This document shows positions 12,270 to 22,754 of a stretch of 64,000 nucleotides of DNA, piece after piece. The position numbers and the translations under genes were made by a program. Source of the stretch: Pseudomonas pergaminensis (GTDB taxonomy: Bacteria; Pseudomonadota; Gammaproteobacteria; Pseudomonadales; Pseudomonadaceae); assembly GCF_024112395.2 (NCBI RefSeq), contig NZ_CP078013.2, positions 5,984,501-6,048,500 on the forward strand. The letters are read 5' to 3'. The notes beneath the pieces are model-generated. The model did not search any database, was not told where the DNA came from, and worked only from the letters and a program-made list of their open reading frames with translations. The stretch's first letter is position 1. The number at the start of each line of letters is the position of its first letter.

Positions 12270-13120
12270 TGGCAACCTACGCGGTCGGCGACCTGCAAGG
12301 CTGCCTGGAGCCCCTCAAGTGCCTGCTTGAACGCGTAAGCTTCGATCCGGGCAACGATCGACTGTGGCTGGTCGGTGACCTGGTCAATCGTGGCCCGGCA
12401 TCCCTGGAGACGCTGCGCTACTTATATAGCCTGCGCGAATCCCTGGTGTGCGTACTGGGCAACCACGACCTGCACCTGCTGGCGGCCGGCAATAACATCG
12501 AGCGCCTGAAAAAGGGCGATACCCTGCGCGAAATCCTCGAAGCGCCCGATCGCGCCGAGTTGCTCGACTGGCTGCGCCGGCAAAAAATCATGCATTACGA
12601 TGAAGGCCGCAACATGGCGCTGGTCCATGCGGGCATCCCACCCCAGTGGACACTCAAGAAAGCCCTCAAATGTGCCGCCGAAGTCGAGAGCGCCCTCGCC
12701 GATGACAACCTGTACACCGCTTATCTTGACGGCATGTACGGTAACGAGCCGGTGAAGTGGGACAACGACCTCACGGGCGTCACGCGGCTGCGGGTGATCA
12801 CGAATTACTTCACGCGCATGCGCTTTTGCACCGCGGAAGGCAAGCTGGACCTCAAGAGCAAGGAAGGTGCCGACACCGCACTGCCTGGCTACAAACCCTG
12901 GTTCGCCCACAAGGAACGCAAAACCCGCGACACGAAGATCGTCTTCGGTCACTGGGCCGCCCTTGAGGGCAAATGCGATGAACCCGGCGTATTCGCCCTC
13001 GACACCGGTTGTGTGTGGGGCGGCGCCATGACCCTGATGAACATCGACACGGGCGAGCGCCACAGCTGCCAGTGCGAATCCCCCCTTCCCGTTACACTGC
13101 CGGCCGCCGCCAAGCGCTAG
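12269..13120 (+). CDS. apaH: Symmetrical bis(5'-nucleosyl)-tetraphosphatase
   Basis: ApaH cleaves Ap4A into two ADP molecules, controlling alarmone levels and np4A caps on RNA. The 283-residue sequence has the calcineurin-type metallophosphatase motifs in order: [28 protein letters not shown], and later VHAGIPPQW and FGHWAA. The ATG at 12269 overlaps the apaG stop. glpE follows after 32 bp with its own Shine-Dalgarno. Confidence 0.97.
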   Translation: MATYAVGDLQGCLEPLKCLLERVSFDPGNDRLWLVGDLVNRGPASLETLRYLYSLRESLVCVLGNHDLHLLAAGNNIERLKKGDTLREILEAPDRAELLDWLRRQKIMHYDEGRNMALVHAGIPPQWTLKKALKCAAEVESALADDNLYTAYLDGMYGNEPVKWDNDLTGVTRLRVITNYFTRMRFCTAEGKLDLKSKEGADTALPGYKPWFAHKERKTRDTKIVFGHWAALEGKCDEPGVFALDTGCVWGGAMTLMNIDTGERHSCQCESPLPVTLPAAAKR

Positions 13121-13152
13121 ACGCCGCCGCTGCCAAGCCCAAGGAGCCCGCC

Positions 13153-13482
13153 ATGAGCGAATTCAAACGTATCCCCCCTGAACAAGCCCAGGCCCTGCGC
13201 GAGAGAGGTGCCGTGGTGGTCGACATCCGTGACCAGCCGACCTATTTGGCTGCCCACATCACCGGCGCCCAACACCTGGACAACGTCAACATCGCCGATT
13301 TCATCCGCGCTGCCGACCTCGATGCGCCGGTGATCGTGGCCTGCTACCACGGCAATTCCAGCCAGAGCGCGGCGGCCTACCTGATCAGCCAGGGCTTCTC
13401 CGACGTCTACAGCCTGGACGGTGGCTTTGAGCTGTGGCGCACGACCTATCCTGCGGAAATTTCCTCAGGCAATTCGCAATAA
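13153..13482 (+). CDS. glpE: Thiosulfate sulfurtransferase GlpE (single-domain rhodanese)
   Basis: A 109-residue rhodanese with active-site loop VACYHGNSS (catalytic Cys64), which accepts sulfane sulfur from thiosulfate and passes it to cyanide or thioredoxin. The start at ATG 13153 follows AAGGAG by 7 bases. Reading further upstream would run into apaH in another frame. It is co-oriented with apaGH. In E. coli glpE is in the glp regulon, but no glp genes are visible here, so the symbol is by homology only. Confidence 0.92.
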   Translation: MSEFKRIPPEQAQALRERGAVVVDIRDQPTYLAAHITGAQHLDNVNIADFIRAADLDAPVIVACYHGNSSQSAAAYLISQGFSDVYSLDGGFELWRTTYPAEISSGNSQ

Positions 13483-13569
13483 TTTTTTTACACCCCGCTA
13501 CCCCGCGTGACGCTTGGGCTCGCGCCGTTTCTGACGAACGGCGCAGCCAAACTAATTGCGCATCGCGCC

Positions 13570-13597
13570 TTGACCTCTCCGATTCCGAACTATCCTT
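13570..13597 (+). promoter_or_regulatory. Candidate stress (RpoS-like) promoter for prkA
   Basis: CTATCCTT at 13590-13597 resembles the RpoS-preferred -10 (CTAYACTT), with TTGACC at 13570-13575 about 15 bases upstream. The prkA ATG is 169 bases further on. An inverted repeat TTGGCG-TT-CGCCAA (13688-13701) lies in the presumed leader. RpoS dependence of prkA homologues is known in enterobacteria; the assignment here is inference. Confidence 0.35.
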
Positions 13598-13765
13598 AAG
13601 CGCAGGCCATCCGAATCAGGGGAGAGCCGGTACACCGGCGTGCGGGTCATCGGTAGCGTTTCAGGGTGTTTGGGGGGAAAACAGCCGTTGGCGTTCGCCA
13701 ATGTCTGCCAGCATCGACTGATTGATCCGGCGTCGGCTCCACGTATCGAGCGAGGTGACGACGTC

Positions 13766-15688
13766 ATGAGTATTTTTAGCCACTTCAAAAACCGCTTCGA
13801 ATCCACACAGCAGGAAGAACTCACGCTGCAAGAGTATCTCGAGCTGTGCAAACAGGATCGCAGCACCTACGCCTCTGCCGCCGAACGTCTGCTGCTGGCA
13901 ATTGGCGAGCCGGAGCTGATAGACACCTCGAACAATTCGCGCCTGTCGCGGATATTCTCCAACAAGGTGATCCGCCGTTATCCGGCCTTTGAAGACTTCC
14001 ACGGAATGGAAGAATGCATTGACCAGATCGTCTCCTACTTCCGCCATGCCGCCCAAGGCCTGGAAGAAAAGAAACAGATCCTCTATCTGCTCGGTCCCGT
14101 CGGCGGCGGCAAGTCGTCCCTGGCCGAAAAACTCAAACAGCTGATCGAGAAGGTGCCCTTCTACGCCATCAAGGGCTCACCGGTCTTCGAGTCGCCCCTG
14201 GGCCTGTTCAACGCCACGGAAGATGGCGCGATCCTCGAAGAAGACTTCGGCATCCCGCGCCGCTACCTCAACACCATCATGTCGCCGTGGGCCACCAAGC
14301 GCCTGGCCGAGTTCGGCGGTGATATCAGCCAATTCCGCGTGGTGAAACTCTACCCATCGATCCTCAACCAGATCGGCGTAGCCAAGACCGAACCAGGCGA
14401 CGAGAACAACCAGGACATTTCGGCCCTGGTGGGCAAGGTCGATATCCGCAAACTCGAGGAATTCCCACAGAACGACGCCGACGCCTACAGCTACTCGGGC
14501 GCACTGTGCCGGGCCAACCAGGGCCTGATGGAGTTCGTGGAAATGTTCAAGGCACCGATCAAGGTGCTGCACCCCCTGCTTACCGCGACCCAGGAAGGCA
14601 ACTACAACAGCACCGAGGGCCTGGGCGCGATCCCGTTCACCGGGATCCTGCTGGCCCACTCCAACGAATCGGAATGGCACACCTTCCGCAACAACAAGAA
14701 CAACGAAGCCTTCATCGACCGGATCTACATCGTCAAGGTGCCGTACTGCCTGCGGGTCAGCGATGAAATCAAGATCTACGACAAGCTGCTGTTCAACAGC
14801 TCCCTGTCCAAGGCTCATTGCGCACCCGACACTTTGAAGATGCTCGCCCAGTTCACCGTGCTGTCGCGCCTCAAGGAGCCGGAAAACTCGAACATCTATT
14901 CGAAGATGCGCGTGTACGACGGCGAAAACCTCAAGGACACCGATCCGAAGGCCAAATCGATCCAGGAATACCGCGACACTGCCGGCGTGGACGAGGGCAT
15001 GAACGGCCTGTCGACACGCTTTGCGTTCAAGATCCTGTCCAAGGTCTTCAACTTCGACCCGCACGAGATCGCCGCCAACCCTGTGCATTTGCTCTACGTG
15101 CTGGAACAGCAGATCGAGCAGGAACAATTCCAGGCGGAGACCCGCGAGCGCTACCTGCGCTTCCTCAAGGAATACCTGGCGCCGCGCTATATCGAGTTCA
15201 TCGGCAAGGAAATCCAGACCGCGTACCTGGAGTCCTACAGCGAGTACGGCCAGAACATCTTCGACCGCTACGTGCTCTACGCCGACTTCTGGATCCAGGA
15301 CCAGGAATACCGCGACCCGGAAACCGGCGAAATCCTCAACCGCGTAGCGCTCAACGAGGAACTGGAAAAAATCGAGAAACCCGCCGGTATCAGCAATCCG
15401 AAGGATTTCCGCAACGAAATCGTCAACTTCGTACTGCGCGCCAGGGCCAACAACAACGGCAAGAACCCTACCTGGCTCAGCTACGAGAAGCTGCGGGTGG
15501 TCATCGAGAAGAAAATGTTCTCCAATACCGAGGATCTGCTGCCGGTCATCAGCTTCAACGCCAAGGCCAGCAAGGAGGACCAGCAAAAACACAACGACTT
15601 CGTCACACGAATGGTCGAGCGCGGCTACACCGACAAACAGGTACGGCTGCTCTCCGAGTGGTACCTGCGGGTTCGCAAATCGCAGTAA
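13766..15688 (+). CDS. prkA: PrkA family serine protein kinase
   Basis: A 640-residue AAA-type protein of the PrkA/YeaG family. The Walker A motif is GPVGGGKSSLAEK in the N-terminal AAA_PrkA domain, followed by the C-terminal kinase-like domain. In E. coli YeaG is induced in stationary phase and nitrogen starvation. Bacillus PrkA has been reported both as a kinase and as an AAA protease. ATG 13766 gives the standard 640-residue length. It is followed by yeaH and a spoVR gene in the same orientation, the widespread three-gene stress/sporulation-associated cassette. Confidence 0.94.
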   Translation: MSIFSHFKNRFESTQQEELTLQEYLELCKQDRSTYASAAERLLLAIGEPELIDTSNNSRLSRIFSNKVIRRYPAFEDFHGMEECIDQIVSYFRHAAQGLEEKKQILYLLGPVGGGKSSLAEKLKQLIEKVPFYAIKGSPVFESPLGLFNATEDGAILEEDFGIPRRYLNTIMSPWATKRLAEFGGDISQFRVVKLYPSILNQIGVAKTEPGDENNQDISALVGKVDIRKLEEFPQNDADAYSYSGALCRANQGLMEFVEMFKAPIKVLHPLLTATQEGNYNSTEGLGAIPFTGILLAHSNESEWHTFRNNKNNEAFIDRIYIVKVPYCLRVSDEIKIYDKLLFNSSLSKAHCAPDTLKMLAQFTVLSRLKEPENSNIYSKMRVYDGENLKDTDPKAKSIQEYRDTAGVDEGMNGLSTRFAFKILSKVFNFDPHEIAANPVHLLYVLEQQIEQEQFQAETRERYLRFLKEYLAPRYIEFIGKEIQTAYLESYSEYGQNIFDRYVLYADFWIQDQEYRDPETGEILNRVALNEELEKIEKPAGISNPKDFRNEIVNFVLRARANNNGKNPTWLSYEKLRVVIEKKMFSNTEDLLPVISFNAKASKEDQQKHNDFVTRMVERGYTDKQVRLLSEWYLRVRKSQ

Positions 15689-15745
15689 GGCAGCGACAGG
15701 CGCACGCTGCCGGGCCTCAGGCCTGGCAGCCGACCGCTTGTCTCT

Positions 15746-15772
15746 AAGCTTCCAGCTCGCGGCTTGAAGCTT
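15746..15772. repeat. Short hairpin between prkA and yeaH
   Basis: AAGCTTCCAGC pairs with GCTTGAAGCTT around a TCGCG loop (one mismatch). There is no following U run, so it is unlikely to terminate. It may tune prkA versus yeaH mRNA levels. Related AAGCTT-rich hairpins occur between genes in many pseudomonads. Confidence 0.5.
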
Positions 15773-15801
15773 GTAACGTGAAGCTGCCCGGAGGGCTCCC
15801 C

Positions 15802-17073
15802 ATGAGCTATGTGATCGACCGACGCCTCAATGGCAAGAACAAAAGCACGGTAAACCGCCAGCGTTTCCTGCGGCGTTACCGTGACCACATCAAAAAGGCC
15901 GTTGAAGAGGCCGTCAGCCGCCGTTCCATTACCGATATGGAGCATGGCGAACAAATCAGCATTCCCGGACGGGACATCGACGAACCGGTGCTGCACCACG
16001 GCCGGGGCGGTAAGCAGACCGTCGTGCACCCAGGCAACAAGGAGTTCACCACCGGCGAACACATCCAGCGCCCCCAAGGCGGTGGCGGCGGCAAAGGCCC
16101 GGGCAAGGCGGGTAACTCCGGCGAAGGCATGGACGAGTTCGTGTTCCAGATCACCCAGGAAGAATTCCTCGAATTCATGTTCGAGGACCTGGAACTGCCC
16201 AATTTGGTCAAGCGCAACCTGACCGGCACCGACACGTTCAAGACCGTGCGCGCCGGGATCAGCAACGAGGGCAACCCGTCACGCATCAATATTATTCGCA
16301 CCCTGCGCTCGGCCCATGCCCGGCGTATCGCCCTTTCCGGCAGCAGCCGCGCCAAACTGAAGGAAGCCAAGGACGAATTGGCGCGCCTGAAGCGTGAAGA
16401 ACCGGATAACTTCGGCGATATTCAAGAAATCGAGGCGGAAATCGAGAAACTCAGCGCGCGTATTCATCGCGTGCCCTTCCTCGACACCTTTGACCTGAAG
16501 TACAACCTGCTGGTCAAACAGCCCAATCCCAGCTCCAAGGCGGTGATGTTCTGCCTGATGGACGTGTCGGGCTCCATGACGCAGGCCACCAAGGACATCG
16601 CCAAGCGCTTCTTCATCCTGCTGTACCTGTTCCTCAAGCGGAACTACGACAAGATCGACGTCGTGTTCATTCGCCATCACACCAGCGCACGGGAAGTGGA
16701 CGAAGAAGAGTTCTTCTATTCACGCGAAACCGGCGGCACCATCGTTTCCAGCGCCTTGAAACTGATGCAAGAGATCATGGCCGAACGCTATCCGGCCAAT
16801 GAGTGGAACATCTACGCCGCCCAGGCCTCGGACGGGGACAACTGGAACGACGACTCGCCCATCTGCCGCGACATCCTGATCAACCAGATCATGCCGTTTG
16901 TGCAGTACTACACTTACGTTGAAATCACCCCCCGTGAGCACCAGGCACTGTGGTTCGAATACGAGCGCATCGGCGAAGCCTTTGCCGACACATTCGCCCA
17001 ACAGCAATTGGTCTCGGCCGGCGATATCTACCCGGTCTTCCGTGAACTCTTCCAGCGCAGGTTAGTGACATGA
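15802..17073 (+). CDS. yeaH: YeaH/YhbH family protein (DUF444, VWA-like)
   Basis: A 423-residue protein with a basic N terminus, a charged glycine-rich linker ([11 protein letters not shown], near 100) and a von Willebrand A-like domain. The MIDAS motif in that domain is DVSGSMT ([16 protein letters not shown]). It is the usual middle partner of prkA and spoVR; its biochemical role is unknown, though the MIDAS suggests metal-dependent protein binding, possibly as an adaptor for the PrkA AAA protein. ATG 15802 follows GGAGGGC at good spacing. Its stop overlaps the spoVR start (ATGA). Confidence 0.92.
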   Translation: MSYVIDRRLNGKNKSTVNRQRFLRRYRDHIKKAVEEAVSRRSITDMEHGEQISIPGRDIDEPVLHHGRGGKQTVVHPGNKEFTTGEHIQRPQGGGGGKGPGKAGNSGEGMDEFVFQITQEEFLEFMFEDLELPNLVKRNLTGTDTFKTVRAGISNEGNPSRINIIRTLRSAHARRIALSGSSRAKLKEAKDELARLKREEPDNFGDIQEIEAEIEKLSARIHRVPFLDTFDLKYNLLVKQPNPSSKAVMFCLMDVSGSMTQATKDIAKRFFILLYLFLKRNYDKIDVVFIRHHTSAREVDEEEFFYSRETGGTIVSSALKLMQEIMAERYPANEWNIYAAQASDGDNWNDDSPICRDILINQIMPFVQYYTYVEITPREHQALWFEYERIGEAFADTFAQQQLVSAGDIYPVFRELFQRRLVT

Positions 17074-18635
17074 CCGCCAAAAAAGAGCAAAAACGCCAAC
17101 CTATCTCCACGGGCTCCGAGTGGACCTTTGAACTGATCCAGGCCTATGACCGGGAAATCAGCCGCATCGCGGCGGGTTATGCGCTGGACACCTACCCCAA
17201 CCAGATCGAAGTGATCACCGCCGAACAGATGATGGATGCCTATGCATCGGTGGGCATGCCGCTGGGCTATCACCATTGGTCCTACGGCAAACACTTCCTC
17301 AGCACCGAGAAGTCCTATACTCGGGGCCAGATGGGCCTGGCCTACGAGATCGTGATCAACTCCGACCCCTGCATTGCTTACCTGATGGAAGAAAACACCA
17401 TCTGCATGCAGGCACTGGTGGTGGCGCATGCCTGCTACGGGCATAACAGCTTCTTCAAGGGCAATTACCTGTTTCGCACCTGGACCGACGCCAGTTCGAT
17501 CATCGATTACCTTGTGTTCGCCAAGCAGTACATCATGCAGTGCGAGGAACGCCACGGCATCGACGCAGTGGAAGACCTGCTCGACTCCTGCCACGCGCTG
17601 ATGAACTATGGCGTGGACCGCTACAAACGCCCGTACCCGATCTCCGCCGAGGAAGAACGCCTGCGCCAGAAGGAACGCGAGGAACACCTGCAGAAACAGA
17701 TCAACGACCTGTGGCGCACCATCCCCAAGCGCGCTGGCAAGAACAGCGACAAGGACAATGCACGCTTCCCCGCCGAACCCCAGGAAAACATCTTGTACTT
17801 CCTGGAAAAGCACGCCCCCTTGCTTGAACCTTGGCAACGGGAAATCGTGCGCATCGTGCGCAAGATCGCCCAGTATTTCTATCCACAGCGCCAGACCCAG
17901 GTCATGAACGAAGGCTGGGCAACGTTCTGGCACTACACGCTGATGAATGACCTGTACGACGAGGGCCTGGTCACCGACGGCTTCATGATGGAGTTCCTGA
18001 CCTCTCACACCAGCGTAGTCTTCCAGCCCGGCTTCGACAGCCCTTACTACAACGGCATCAACCCCTATGCGCTGGGCTTTGCCATGTACCGCGACATCCG
18101 GCGCATGTGCGAACACCCTACCGAGGAAGACCGCCGCTGGTTCCCGGAAATCGCTGGCAGCGATTGGTTGTCCACCATCAAGTTCGCCATGAGCAGCTTC
18201 AAGGATGAAAGTTTTATCCTGCAGTACCTGTCGCCTCAGGTGATCCGCGATCTCAAGCTGTTCAGCATTCTCGACGATGACCTCAAGGATGATCTGGTAG
18301 TGCCGGCGATCCACGATGAACCTGGCTACCGCATCATCCGCGAAACCCTGGCGGCGCAGTACAACCTGGGTAATCGCGAACCCAACGTGCAGATCTACAG
18401 CATCGATGTGCGTGGCGACCGCTCGCTGACCTTGCGTCACCAGCAGCACGACCGAAAACCCCTGGGTGAGTCCACCGAGGAGGTGCTCAAGCACTTGCAC
18501 CGGCTATGGGGCTTCGATATCCATCTGGAAACCCTGCAAGGCGATCAGGTGATGAAGACCCATCATGTGCCACCGCGCACCGATCACAACGACAACGACT
18601 ACGGTCGCCTGGACCTGGCCGTCGTACATCTCTGA
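17070..18635 (+). CDS. SpoVR family protein
   Basis: A 521-residue member of the SpoVR/YcgB family. It is named after a Bacillus spore-cortex gene but is widespread in non-sporulating proteobacteria. Visible conserved segments are [44 protein letters not shown] (a zinc-like HE/WxxxH region) and [17 protein letters not shown]. Overlap with yeaH by 4 nt and co-orientation with prkA argue for a single operon. Function unknown; stress or stationary-phase association is inferred from homologues. Confidence 0.93.
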   Translation: MTAKKEQKRQPISTGSEWTFELIQAYDREISRIAAGYALDTYPNQIEVITAEQMMDAYASVGMPLGYHHWSYGKHFLSTEKSYTRGQMGLAYEIVINSDPCIAYLMEENTICMQALVVAHACYGHNSFFKGNYLFRTWTDASSIIDYLVFAKQYIMQCEERHGIDAVEDLLDSCHALMNYGVDRYKRPYPISAEEERLRQKEREEHLQKQINDLWRTIPKRAGKNSDKDNARFPAEPQENILYFLEKHAPLLEPWQREIVRIVRKIAQYFYPQRQTQVMNEGWATFWHYTLMNDLYDEGLVTDGFMMEFLTSHTSVVFQPGFDSPYYNGINPYALGFAMYRDIRRMCEHPTEEDRRWFPEIAGSDWLSTIKFAMSSFKDESFILQYLSPQVIRDLKLFSILDDDLKDDLVVPAIHDEPGYRIIRETLAAQYNLGNREPNVQIYSIDVRGDRSLTLRHQQHDRKPLGESTEEVLKHLHRLWGFDIHLETLQGDQVMKTHHVPPRTDHNDNDYGRLDLAVVHL

Positions 18636-18641
18636 AACAGC

Positions 18642-18695
18642 AAAGCCTCCATTGGCCAGGCACAGACGGTATCCTGTGGCGCTAATGGAGGCTTT
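18642..18695 (+). promoter_or_regulatory. 12-bp inverted repeat enclosing the cca ribosome binding site
   Basis: AAAGCCTCCATT (18642-18653) is the exact reverse complement of AATGGAGGCTTT (18684-18695), with a 30-base loop. The right arm contains the only good Shine-Dalgarno for cca (GGAGG, 18687-18691) and is followed by T residues. The element could be a spoVR terminator, a switch that hides the cca start, or both. Confidence 0.6.
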
Positions 18696-18698
18696 TTC

Positions 18699-19928
18699 AT
18701 GAAAATCTACAAAGTCGGCGGTGCCGTGCGTGACCGCCTGCTGGGCATCAAGGTCACCGACATCGACCGCGTCGTCGTGGGCGCAACCACCGAGGAGATG
18801 CTGGCCAGGGGCTTCAAGCCTGTGGGCGCAGACTTCCCGGTATTCCTGGACCCGAAAAACGGCGACGAATACGCCTTGGCCCGTACCGAACGCAAGAGCG
18901 GCCGCGGCTACGGCGGCTTTGTGTTTCATGCCAGCCCCGAAGTTACCCTGGAAGAGGACCTGATCCGTCGCGACCTGACCATCAATGCGATGGCGGAAGA
19001 CGACGACGGCAACCTGACCGATCCCTATCACGGCCAGCGTGATCTTGAAGCACGCATTCTGCGCCACGTTTCCCCGGCGTTCGCCGAAGATCCATTACGT
19101 GTACTGCGAGTCGCGCGCTTTGCTGCGCGCTATGCGCACTTGGGTTTTACCGTCGCGCCGGAAACGCTGGAACTCATGCGTCAACTCAGCGAATCCGGCG
19201 AGTTGGAAGCCCTGACACCTGAGCGCAGCTGGAAAGAAATATCCCGGGCACTGATGGAGGACCAGCCTCAGGTGTTCATCCAGGTACTGCGCGACTGTAA
19301 TGCGCTGAAAACCTTGATGCCCGAGGTCGATGCACTGTTTGGTGTACCGCAACCCGCAGTTCATCACCCGGAAATCGATACCGGCCTGCACACCTTGAGC
19401 GTGTTGGAACAGGCTGCACTCCACCAGCAGCCGCTGACTGTGCGTTGGGCCTGCCTGCTTCACGACCTGGGCAAAGGCACGACACCTGTGGATAAGTTGC
19501 CGCAGCACATTGCCCATGAACACCGGGGTTTGGAGCTGATCAAGGCTGTCAATGAACGCTTCAAAGTACCGAAGGATTGCCAGGAATTGGCGTTGCTGGT
19601 GGGCCAATACCACACTCACGGCCATCGGGCACTTGAGCTAAGAGCCTCGACGTTGCTGGAATTGCTGCAGAGCTTTGACGTGTATCGTCGGCCACAGCGC
19701 TTTGAAGAGTTTGTGGTCGCCTGCGAGATGGACGCCCGAGGCCGCAAGGGGCTGGAGCAAAGAAGTTATCCACAAGCGGATTATTTGCGTGGGGCCGCGA
19801 AGGCCGCTCGCGAAGTGGCGGTTGCCCCCTTACTGGAGAAGGGTTTCAAAGGCCCTGAGCTGGGCGAGGCCCTCAAGCGCGAACGGCTCAAGGCCCTAAA
19901 AATCTACAAAGAACACCACGCACTGTAG
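18699..19928 (+). CDS. cca: CCA tRNA nucleotidyltransferase with HD domain
   Basis: Adds or repairs the 3' CCA of tRNAs. The 409-residue protein has the class II head [12 protein letters not shown], the metal-binding DIDRVV and the nucleotide-template region [10 protein letters not shown]. The C-terminal HD domain ([20 protein letters not shown]) gives 2',3'-cyclic phosphodiesterase and phosphatase activity in gamma-proteobacterial homologues. Its Shine-Dalgarno lies in the right arm of a long hairpin just upstream. Two perfect DnaA-box 9-mers occur inside the gene (19487-19495 on the minus strand, 19766-19774 on the plus strand). Confidence 0.96.
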   Translation: MKIYKVGGAVRDRLLGIKVTDIDRVVVGATTEEMLARGFKPVGADFPVFLDPKNGDEYALARTERKSGRGYGGFVFHASPEVTLEEDLIRRDLTINAMAEDDDGNLTDPYHGQRDLEARILRHVSPAFAEDPLRVLRVARFAARYAHLGFTVAPETLELMRQLSESGELEALTPERSWKEISRALMEDQPQVFIQVLRDCNALKTLMPEVDALFGVPQPAVHHPEIDTGLHTLSVLEQAALHQQPLTVRWACLLHDLGKGTTPVDKLPQHIAHEHRGLELIKAVNERFKVPKDCQELALLVGQYHTHGHRALELRASTLLELLQSFDVYRRPQRFEEFVVACEMDARGRKGLEQRSYPQADYLRGAAKAAREVAVAPLLEKGFKGPELGEALKRERLKALKIYKEHHAL

Positions 19929-19991
19929 GCGCTCGGCTTGTCGGCGATAGCGACCTCAAGAACGCCATCGCCGGCAAGCCGGACTCCTACA
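19925..19991. repeat. Degenerate REPIN
   Basis: GGCTTGTCGGCGAT and ATCGCCGGCAAGCC face each other between the convergent cca and folK genes. It matches the subfamily at 11717, with mutations in the left arm. Confidence 0.7.
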
Positions 19992-20505
19992 GGAGAATGT
20001 TTGGCGTGAGTGGCTGGCCCTGCCATTCAAACGCGACAGGCGCCAGCACCTGGTCAATCTGCGCGTCGCGCCACAGCTCAGCCAGGCTCTTGCCCACTTC
20101 AGGGTGTACGCGCGCGGGCGCCATCAGCGACAGCGGCCACAGCACAAACGCGTTCTTCAGGATCTCTGCACGCGGCAGCACCAAACCATCGAAATTGCCC
20201 ACTAGATCGCCATACAACAGCACGTCTATATCCAGCGGCAGCCCCTTGCGATCCGGCGCGTAGCGGCCATTGTCGGCCTCAATGAACTTCAAACGGCGAT
20301 CCAGCTCCATCAACGGCAGATCGGTGTAGGCCGACACCACCAGGTTGAAGAACGGCCCGCTCTTGATACCCACTGGCTGGCTTTCGAACACCGGCGAACA
20401 ACGCAGATCCGTCAGGAAACTCGCCAACGCGTCCAGACCGGCGCACAGATGCCGCTCACGCTCGATGTTGCTGCCTAGGCCTAGGTAAACCTGAGTTAGC
20501 GACAT
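19987..20505 (-). CDS. folK: 2-amino-4-hydroxy-6-hydroxymethyldihydropteridine pyrophosphokinase
   Basis: HPPK transfers pyrophosphate from ATP to 6-hydroxymethyl-dihydropterin in folate synthesis. The 172-residue protein begins [15 protein letters not shown] and carries the family signature region RYAPDRKGLPLDIDVLLYGD (a variant of R-x-x-L-D-L-D). It overlaps the end of folB by 10 nt, placing two consecutive pterin steps in one transcript. Confidence 0.95.
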   Translation of the reverse strand: MSLTQVYLGLGSNIERERHLCAGLDALASFLTDLRCSPVFESQPVGIKSGPFFNLVVSAYTDLPLMELDRRLKFIEADNGRYAPDRKGLPLDIDVLLYGDLVGNFDGLVLPRAEILKNAFVLWPLSLMAPARVHPEVGKSLAELWRDAQIDQVLAPVAFEWQGQPLTPNILL

Positions 20506-20849
20506 CCGCGCTCGATCTCCACGCCCACGCCCTTGGCAGCCGGCACGGCGCCTGGCTTGGTCAGTTTGAGGTGCAACCAGGGAATCTGGAATTCACTCAT
20601 CAACACGTCGGCCAGGCGCTCGGCAAAGGTTTCCACCAGTTGGAACTGGGACTGTTCGGCAAACGCCTGGATACGGGCGGACACACTGGCGTAATCCAGC
20701 GCCAAGGTCAGGTCGTCACCAGCGGCGGCCGGGCGATTATCCCAGGCGAAGCTCAGGTCCAGGCGCAGGCATTGGCGGATTCCGCGCTCCCAGTCGTAGG
20801 CCCCGATGACGGTGTCGACTTCCAGGCCTTCGATAAACACTCTGTCCAA
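20496..20849 (-). CDS. folB: Dihydroneopterin aldolase
   Basis: FolB cleaves 7,8-dihydroneopterin (and epimerises it) to give the FolK substrate. Motifs seen are [33 protein letters not shown] and [19 protein letters not shown] with the catalytic lysine. I choose the TTG at 20849 ([11 protein letters not shown]..., 117 residues) because GGAG lies 8-9 bases upstream and it gives the family length; an ATG at 20873 is also in frame. It is divergent from plsY and overlaps folK. Confidence 0.93.
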   Translation of the reverse strand: MDRVFIEGLEVDTVIGAYDWERGIRQCLRLDLSFAWDNRPAAAGDDLTLALDYASVSARIQAFAEQSQFQLVETFAERLADVLMSEFQIPWLHLKLTKPGAVPAAKGVGVEIERGCR

Positions 20850-20923
20850 GCACTCTTCTCCGCAGCACGACAAGGGCGCGATGCCCCGTTAGAATCAGGG
20901 CGTCCTCGCCCGGAATAGTTAGC

Positions 20924-21493
20924 ATGTTTTGGTCACTGGCGGTTTTCGCCTACCTGCTCGGCTCGCTGTCCTTCGCCATCTTGCTCAGCCGCCTGACGGG
21001 AAATCCCGACCCGCGAATGAGTGGCTCAGGCAATGCCGGCGCCACCAATATGTTGCGCCTGGCCGGCAAGAAGCTCGCCGTACTGACGCTTTTGGGTGAC
21101 GTCTGCAAGGGCCTGTTGCCCGTGCTGATCGCCAGCCTCGCCGGCCTTACCCTGCAACAACAGGCCTGGATCGGCGTATGCGCGGTCCTGGGCCATCTGT
21201 TTCCACTGTACTTCCGCTTTCGCGGTGGCAAAGGCGTCGCCACGGCTGCCGGCATGCTGCTGGGGATTTACCCACCGGCAGCGTTGCTGGCCGTTCTCGC
21301 CTGGCTGCTGACGTTCTACCTGACCCGCACCAGCTCACTCGCCGCGCTGATCGCCACTCCGCTCACCCTGCCGCTACTGGCCTGGCAGGAACCGGCGGCA
21401 TTGCTGCCGATGAGCGTACTGACACTGTTGATCGTCTGGCGCCACCGGGGCAATTTACGCGACCTGTTTGCCGGGCGCGAACGGCATTTTTAA
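20924..21493 (+). CDS. plsY: Acyl-phosphate:glycerol-3-phosphate acyltransferase
   Basis: An integral membrane enzyme that makes lysophosphatidic acid from acyl-phosphate. The 189-residue sequence is strongly hydrophobic with the three family motifs: [24 protein letters not shown] and [14 protein letters not shown] 20924 starts directly with the first membrane helix. It lies divergent from folB and convergent with tsaD, with only 33 bp between the plsY and tsaD stops. Confidence 0.96.
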   Translation: MFWSLAVFAYLLGSLSFAILLSRLTGNPDPRMSGSGNAGATNMLRLAGKKLAVLTLLGDVCKGLLPVLIASLAGLTLQQQAWIGVCAVLGHLFPLYFRFRGGKGVATAAGMLLGIYPPAALLAVLAWLLTFYLTRTSSLAALIATPLTLPLLAWQEPAALLPMSVLTLLIVWRHRGNLRDLFAGRERHF

Positions 21494-21526
21494 ATACGTT
21501 CGCTGACCCCGGCCCACGTTACGGCG

Positions 21527-22552
21527 TTACAGCGGCGACAATTGCTCCATCGGCCAGCGCGCCTGCACGCTGATCGCCAGGCTCTCATGCTGCCCGGCCT
21601 GCAGGCGCTGGCAACCGGCATAGGCGATCATCGCGCCATTGTCGGTGCAGAACTCGGGCCGCGCGTAAAACACATCGCCTTTCATGTCGCCGAGCATTTT
21701 TTCCAGTGAACTGCGCAAGGCCTTGTTGGCGCTGACGCCGCCTGCGATCACCAGGCGCTTCATACCCGCCTGTTTCAGGGCGCGCTTGCACTTGATGGTC
21801 AAAGTCTCCACCACGGCCTGCTGGAACGCCAGTGCGATGTCGCAACGGGCTTGCTCACTGTCGTCCCCGGCGCTGACGCTCTGCTGCCAGGTGTTCAGCG
21901 CGGAGGTTTTCAAGCCGCTGAAGCTGAACATCAAGCCGGGGCGATCACACATCGGGCGCGGGAAGGTGTAGCGACCGGCAACACCCCTTTCGGCGAGACG
22001 GGCGATTTCCGGTCCGCCTGGATAATTGAGGCCCATCATCTTCGCGGTCTTGTCGAAAGCTTCCCCGGCGGCGTCATCCAGGGACTCACCCAAAAGGGTG
22101 TATTGACCGATACCATCCACCTGAACCAACTGCGTATGGCCGCCCGAAACCAACAAAGCGACGAACGGGAACTGTGGCGGTGTTTTTTCCAGCATCGGCG
22201 CCAGTAAATGGCCTTCCATATGATGCACACCGAGGGCCGGAATACCCCAGGCAAAGGCCAGCGCCTGGGCGCAAGAGGCCCCCACCAGCAGGGCCCCGAC
22301 CAATCCGGGCCCGGCGGTATAGGCAATGGCGTCGATTTCGGTCGGCACGCAGCCGGCCTCATCCAGCACCTGGCGAATCAGGGGCAGCATACGCTTGACG
22401 TGATCACGGCTGGCCAGCTCCGGCACCACGCCGCCATAGGCACGGTGCAGGTCGATCTGGCTGAACAGCGCATCGGCCAAGAGCCCGCGTTCACTGTCGT
22501 AAAGTGCGACACCGGTTTCGTCGCAGGAGGTTTCAAGTCCCAGTACTAGCAT
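21527..22552 (-). CDS. tsaD: tRNA N6-adenosine threonylcarbamoyltransferase TsaD
   Basis: TsaD (Gcp/YgjD) transfers threonylcarbamoyl to A37 of ANN-decoding tRNAs with TsaB and TsaE. The 341-residue sequence shows [15 protein letters not shown], the metal-binding [20 protein letters not shown] and [10 protein letters not shown]. It is divergent from rpsU, the arrangement found next to the macromolecular synthesis operon in many gamma-proteobacteria. Confidence 0.97.
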   Translation of the reverse strand: MLVLGLETSCDETGVALYDSERGLLADALFSQIDLHRAYGGVVPELASRDHVKRMLPLIRQVLDEAGCVPTEIDAIAYTAGPGLVGALLVGASCAQALAFAWGIPALGVHHMEGHLLAPMLEKTPPQFPFVALLVSGGHTQLVQVDGIGQYTLLGESLDDAAGEAFDKTAKMMGLNYPGGPEIARLAERGVAGRYTFPRPMCDRPGLMFSFSGLKTSALNTWQQSVSAGDDSEQARCDIALAFQQAVVETLTIKCKRALKQAGMKRLVIAGGVSANKALRSSLEKMLGDMKGDVFYARPEFCTDNGAMIAYAGCQRLQAGQHESLAISVQARWPMEQLSPL

Positions 22553-22754
22553 GGGTTTGCGCCTTGTAGAGGCTGAATTCGAAGGCGCGCATAATAGTCG
22601 CCACTCCCCCTCCCGACTAGCGGTTTTCGATCAGAGGCTTTGCATTCCGGGCAATGAGGGGTTAACATCCGCAACCCTTAAAAACCGACGACCTCAGCCG
22701 CGAATTTTTTGCGACGAGAACGTTGATCCCGGTAATGAAAGAAGGTAGCTCTGG

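Noticed and set aside
14177..15592. 471-codon open frame antisense to prkA, and similar long frames opposite spoVR (17028-18500), dnaG (23385-25025) and phoX (58656-60101)
   Set aside because: All mirror strongly conserved genes and show the composition of shadow frames.
15746..15772. Hairpin after prkA as a terminator
   Set aside because: No U run follows, and yeaH and spoVR continue on the same strand; kept only as a structural repeat.
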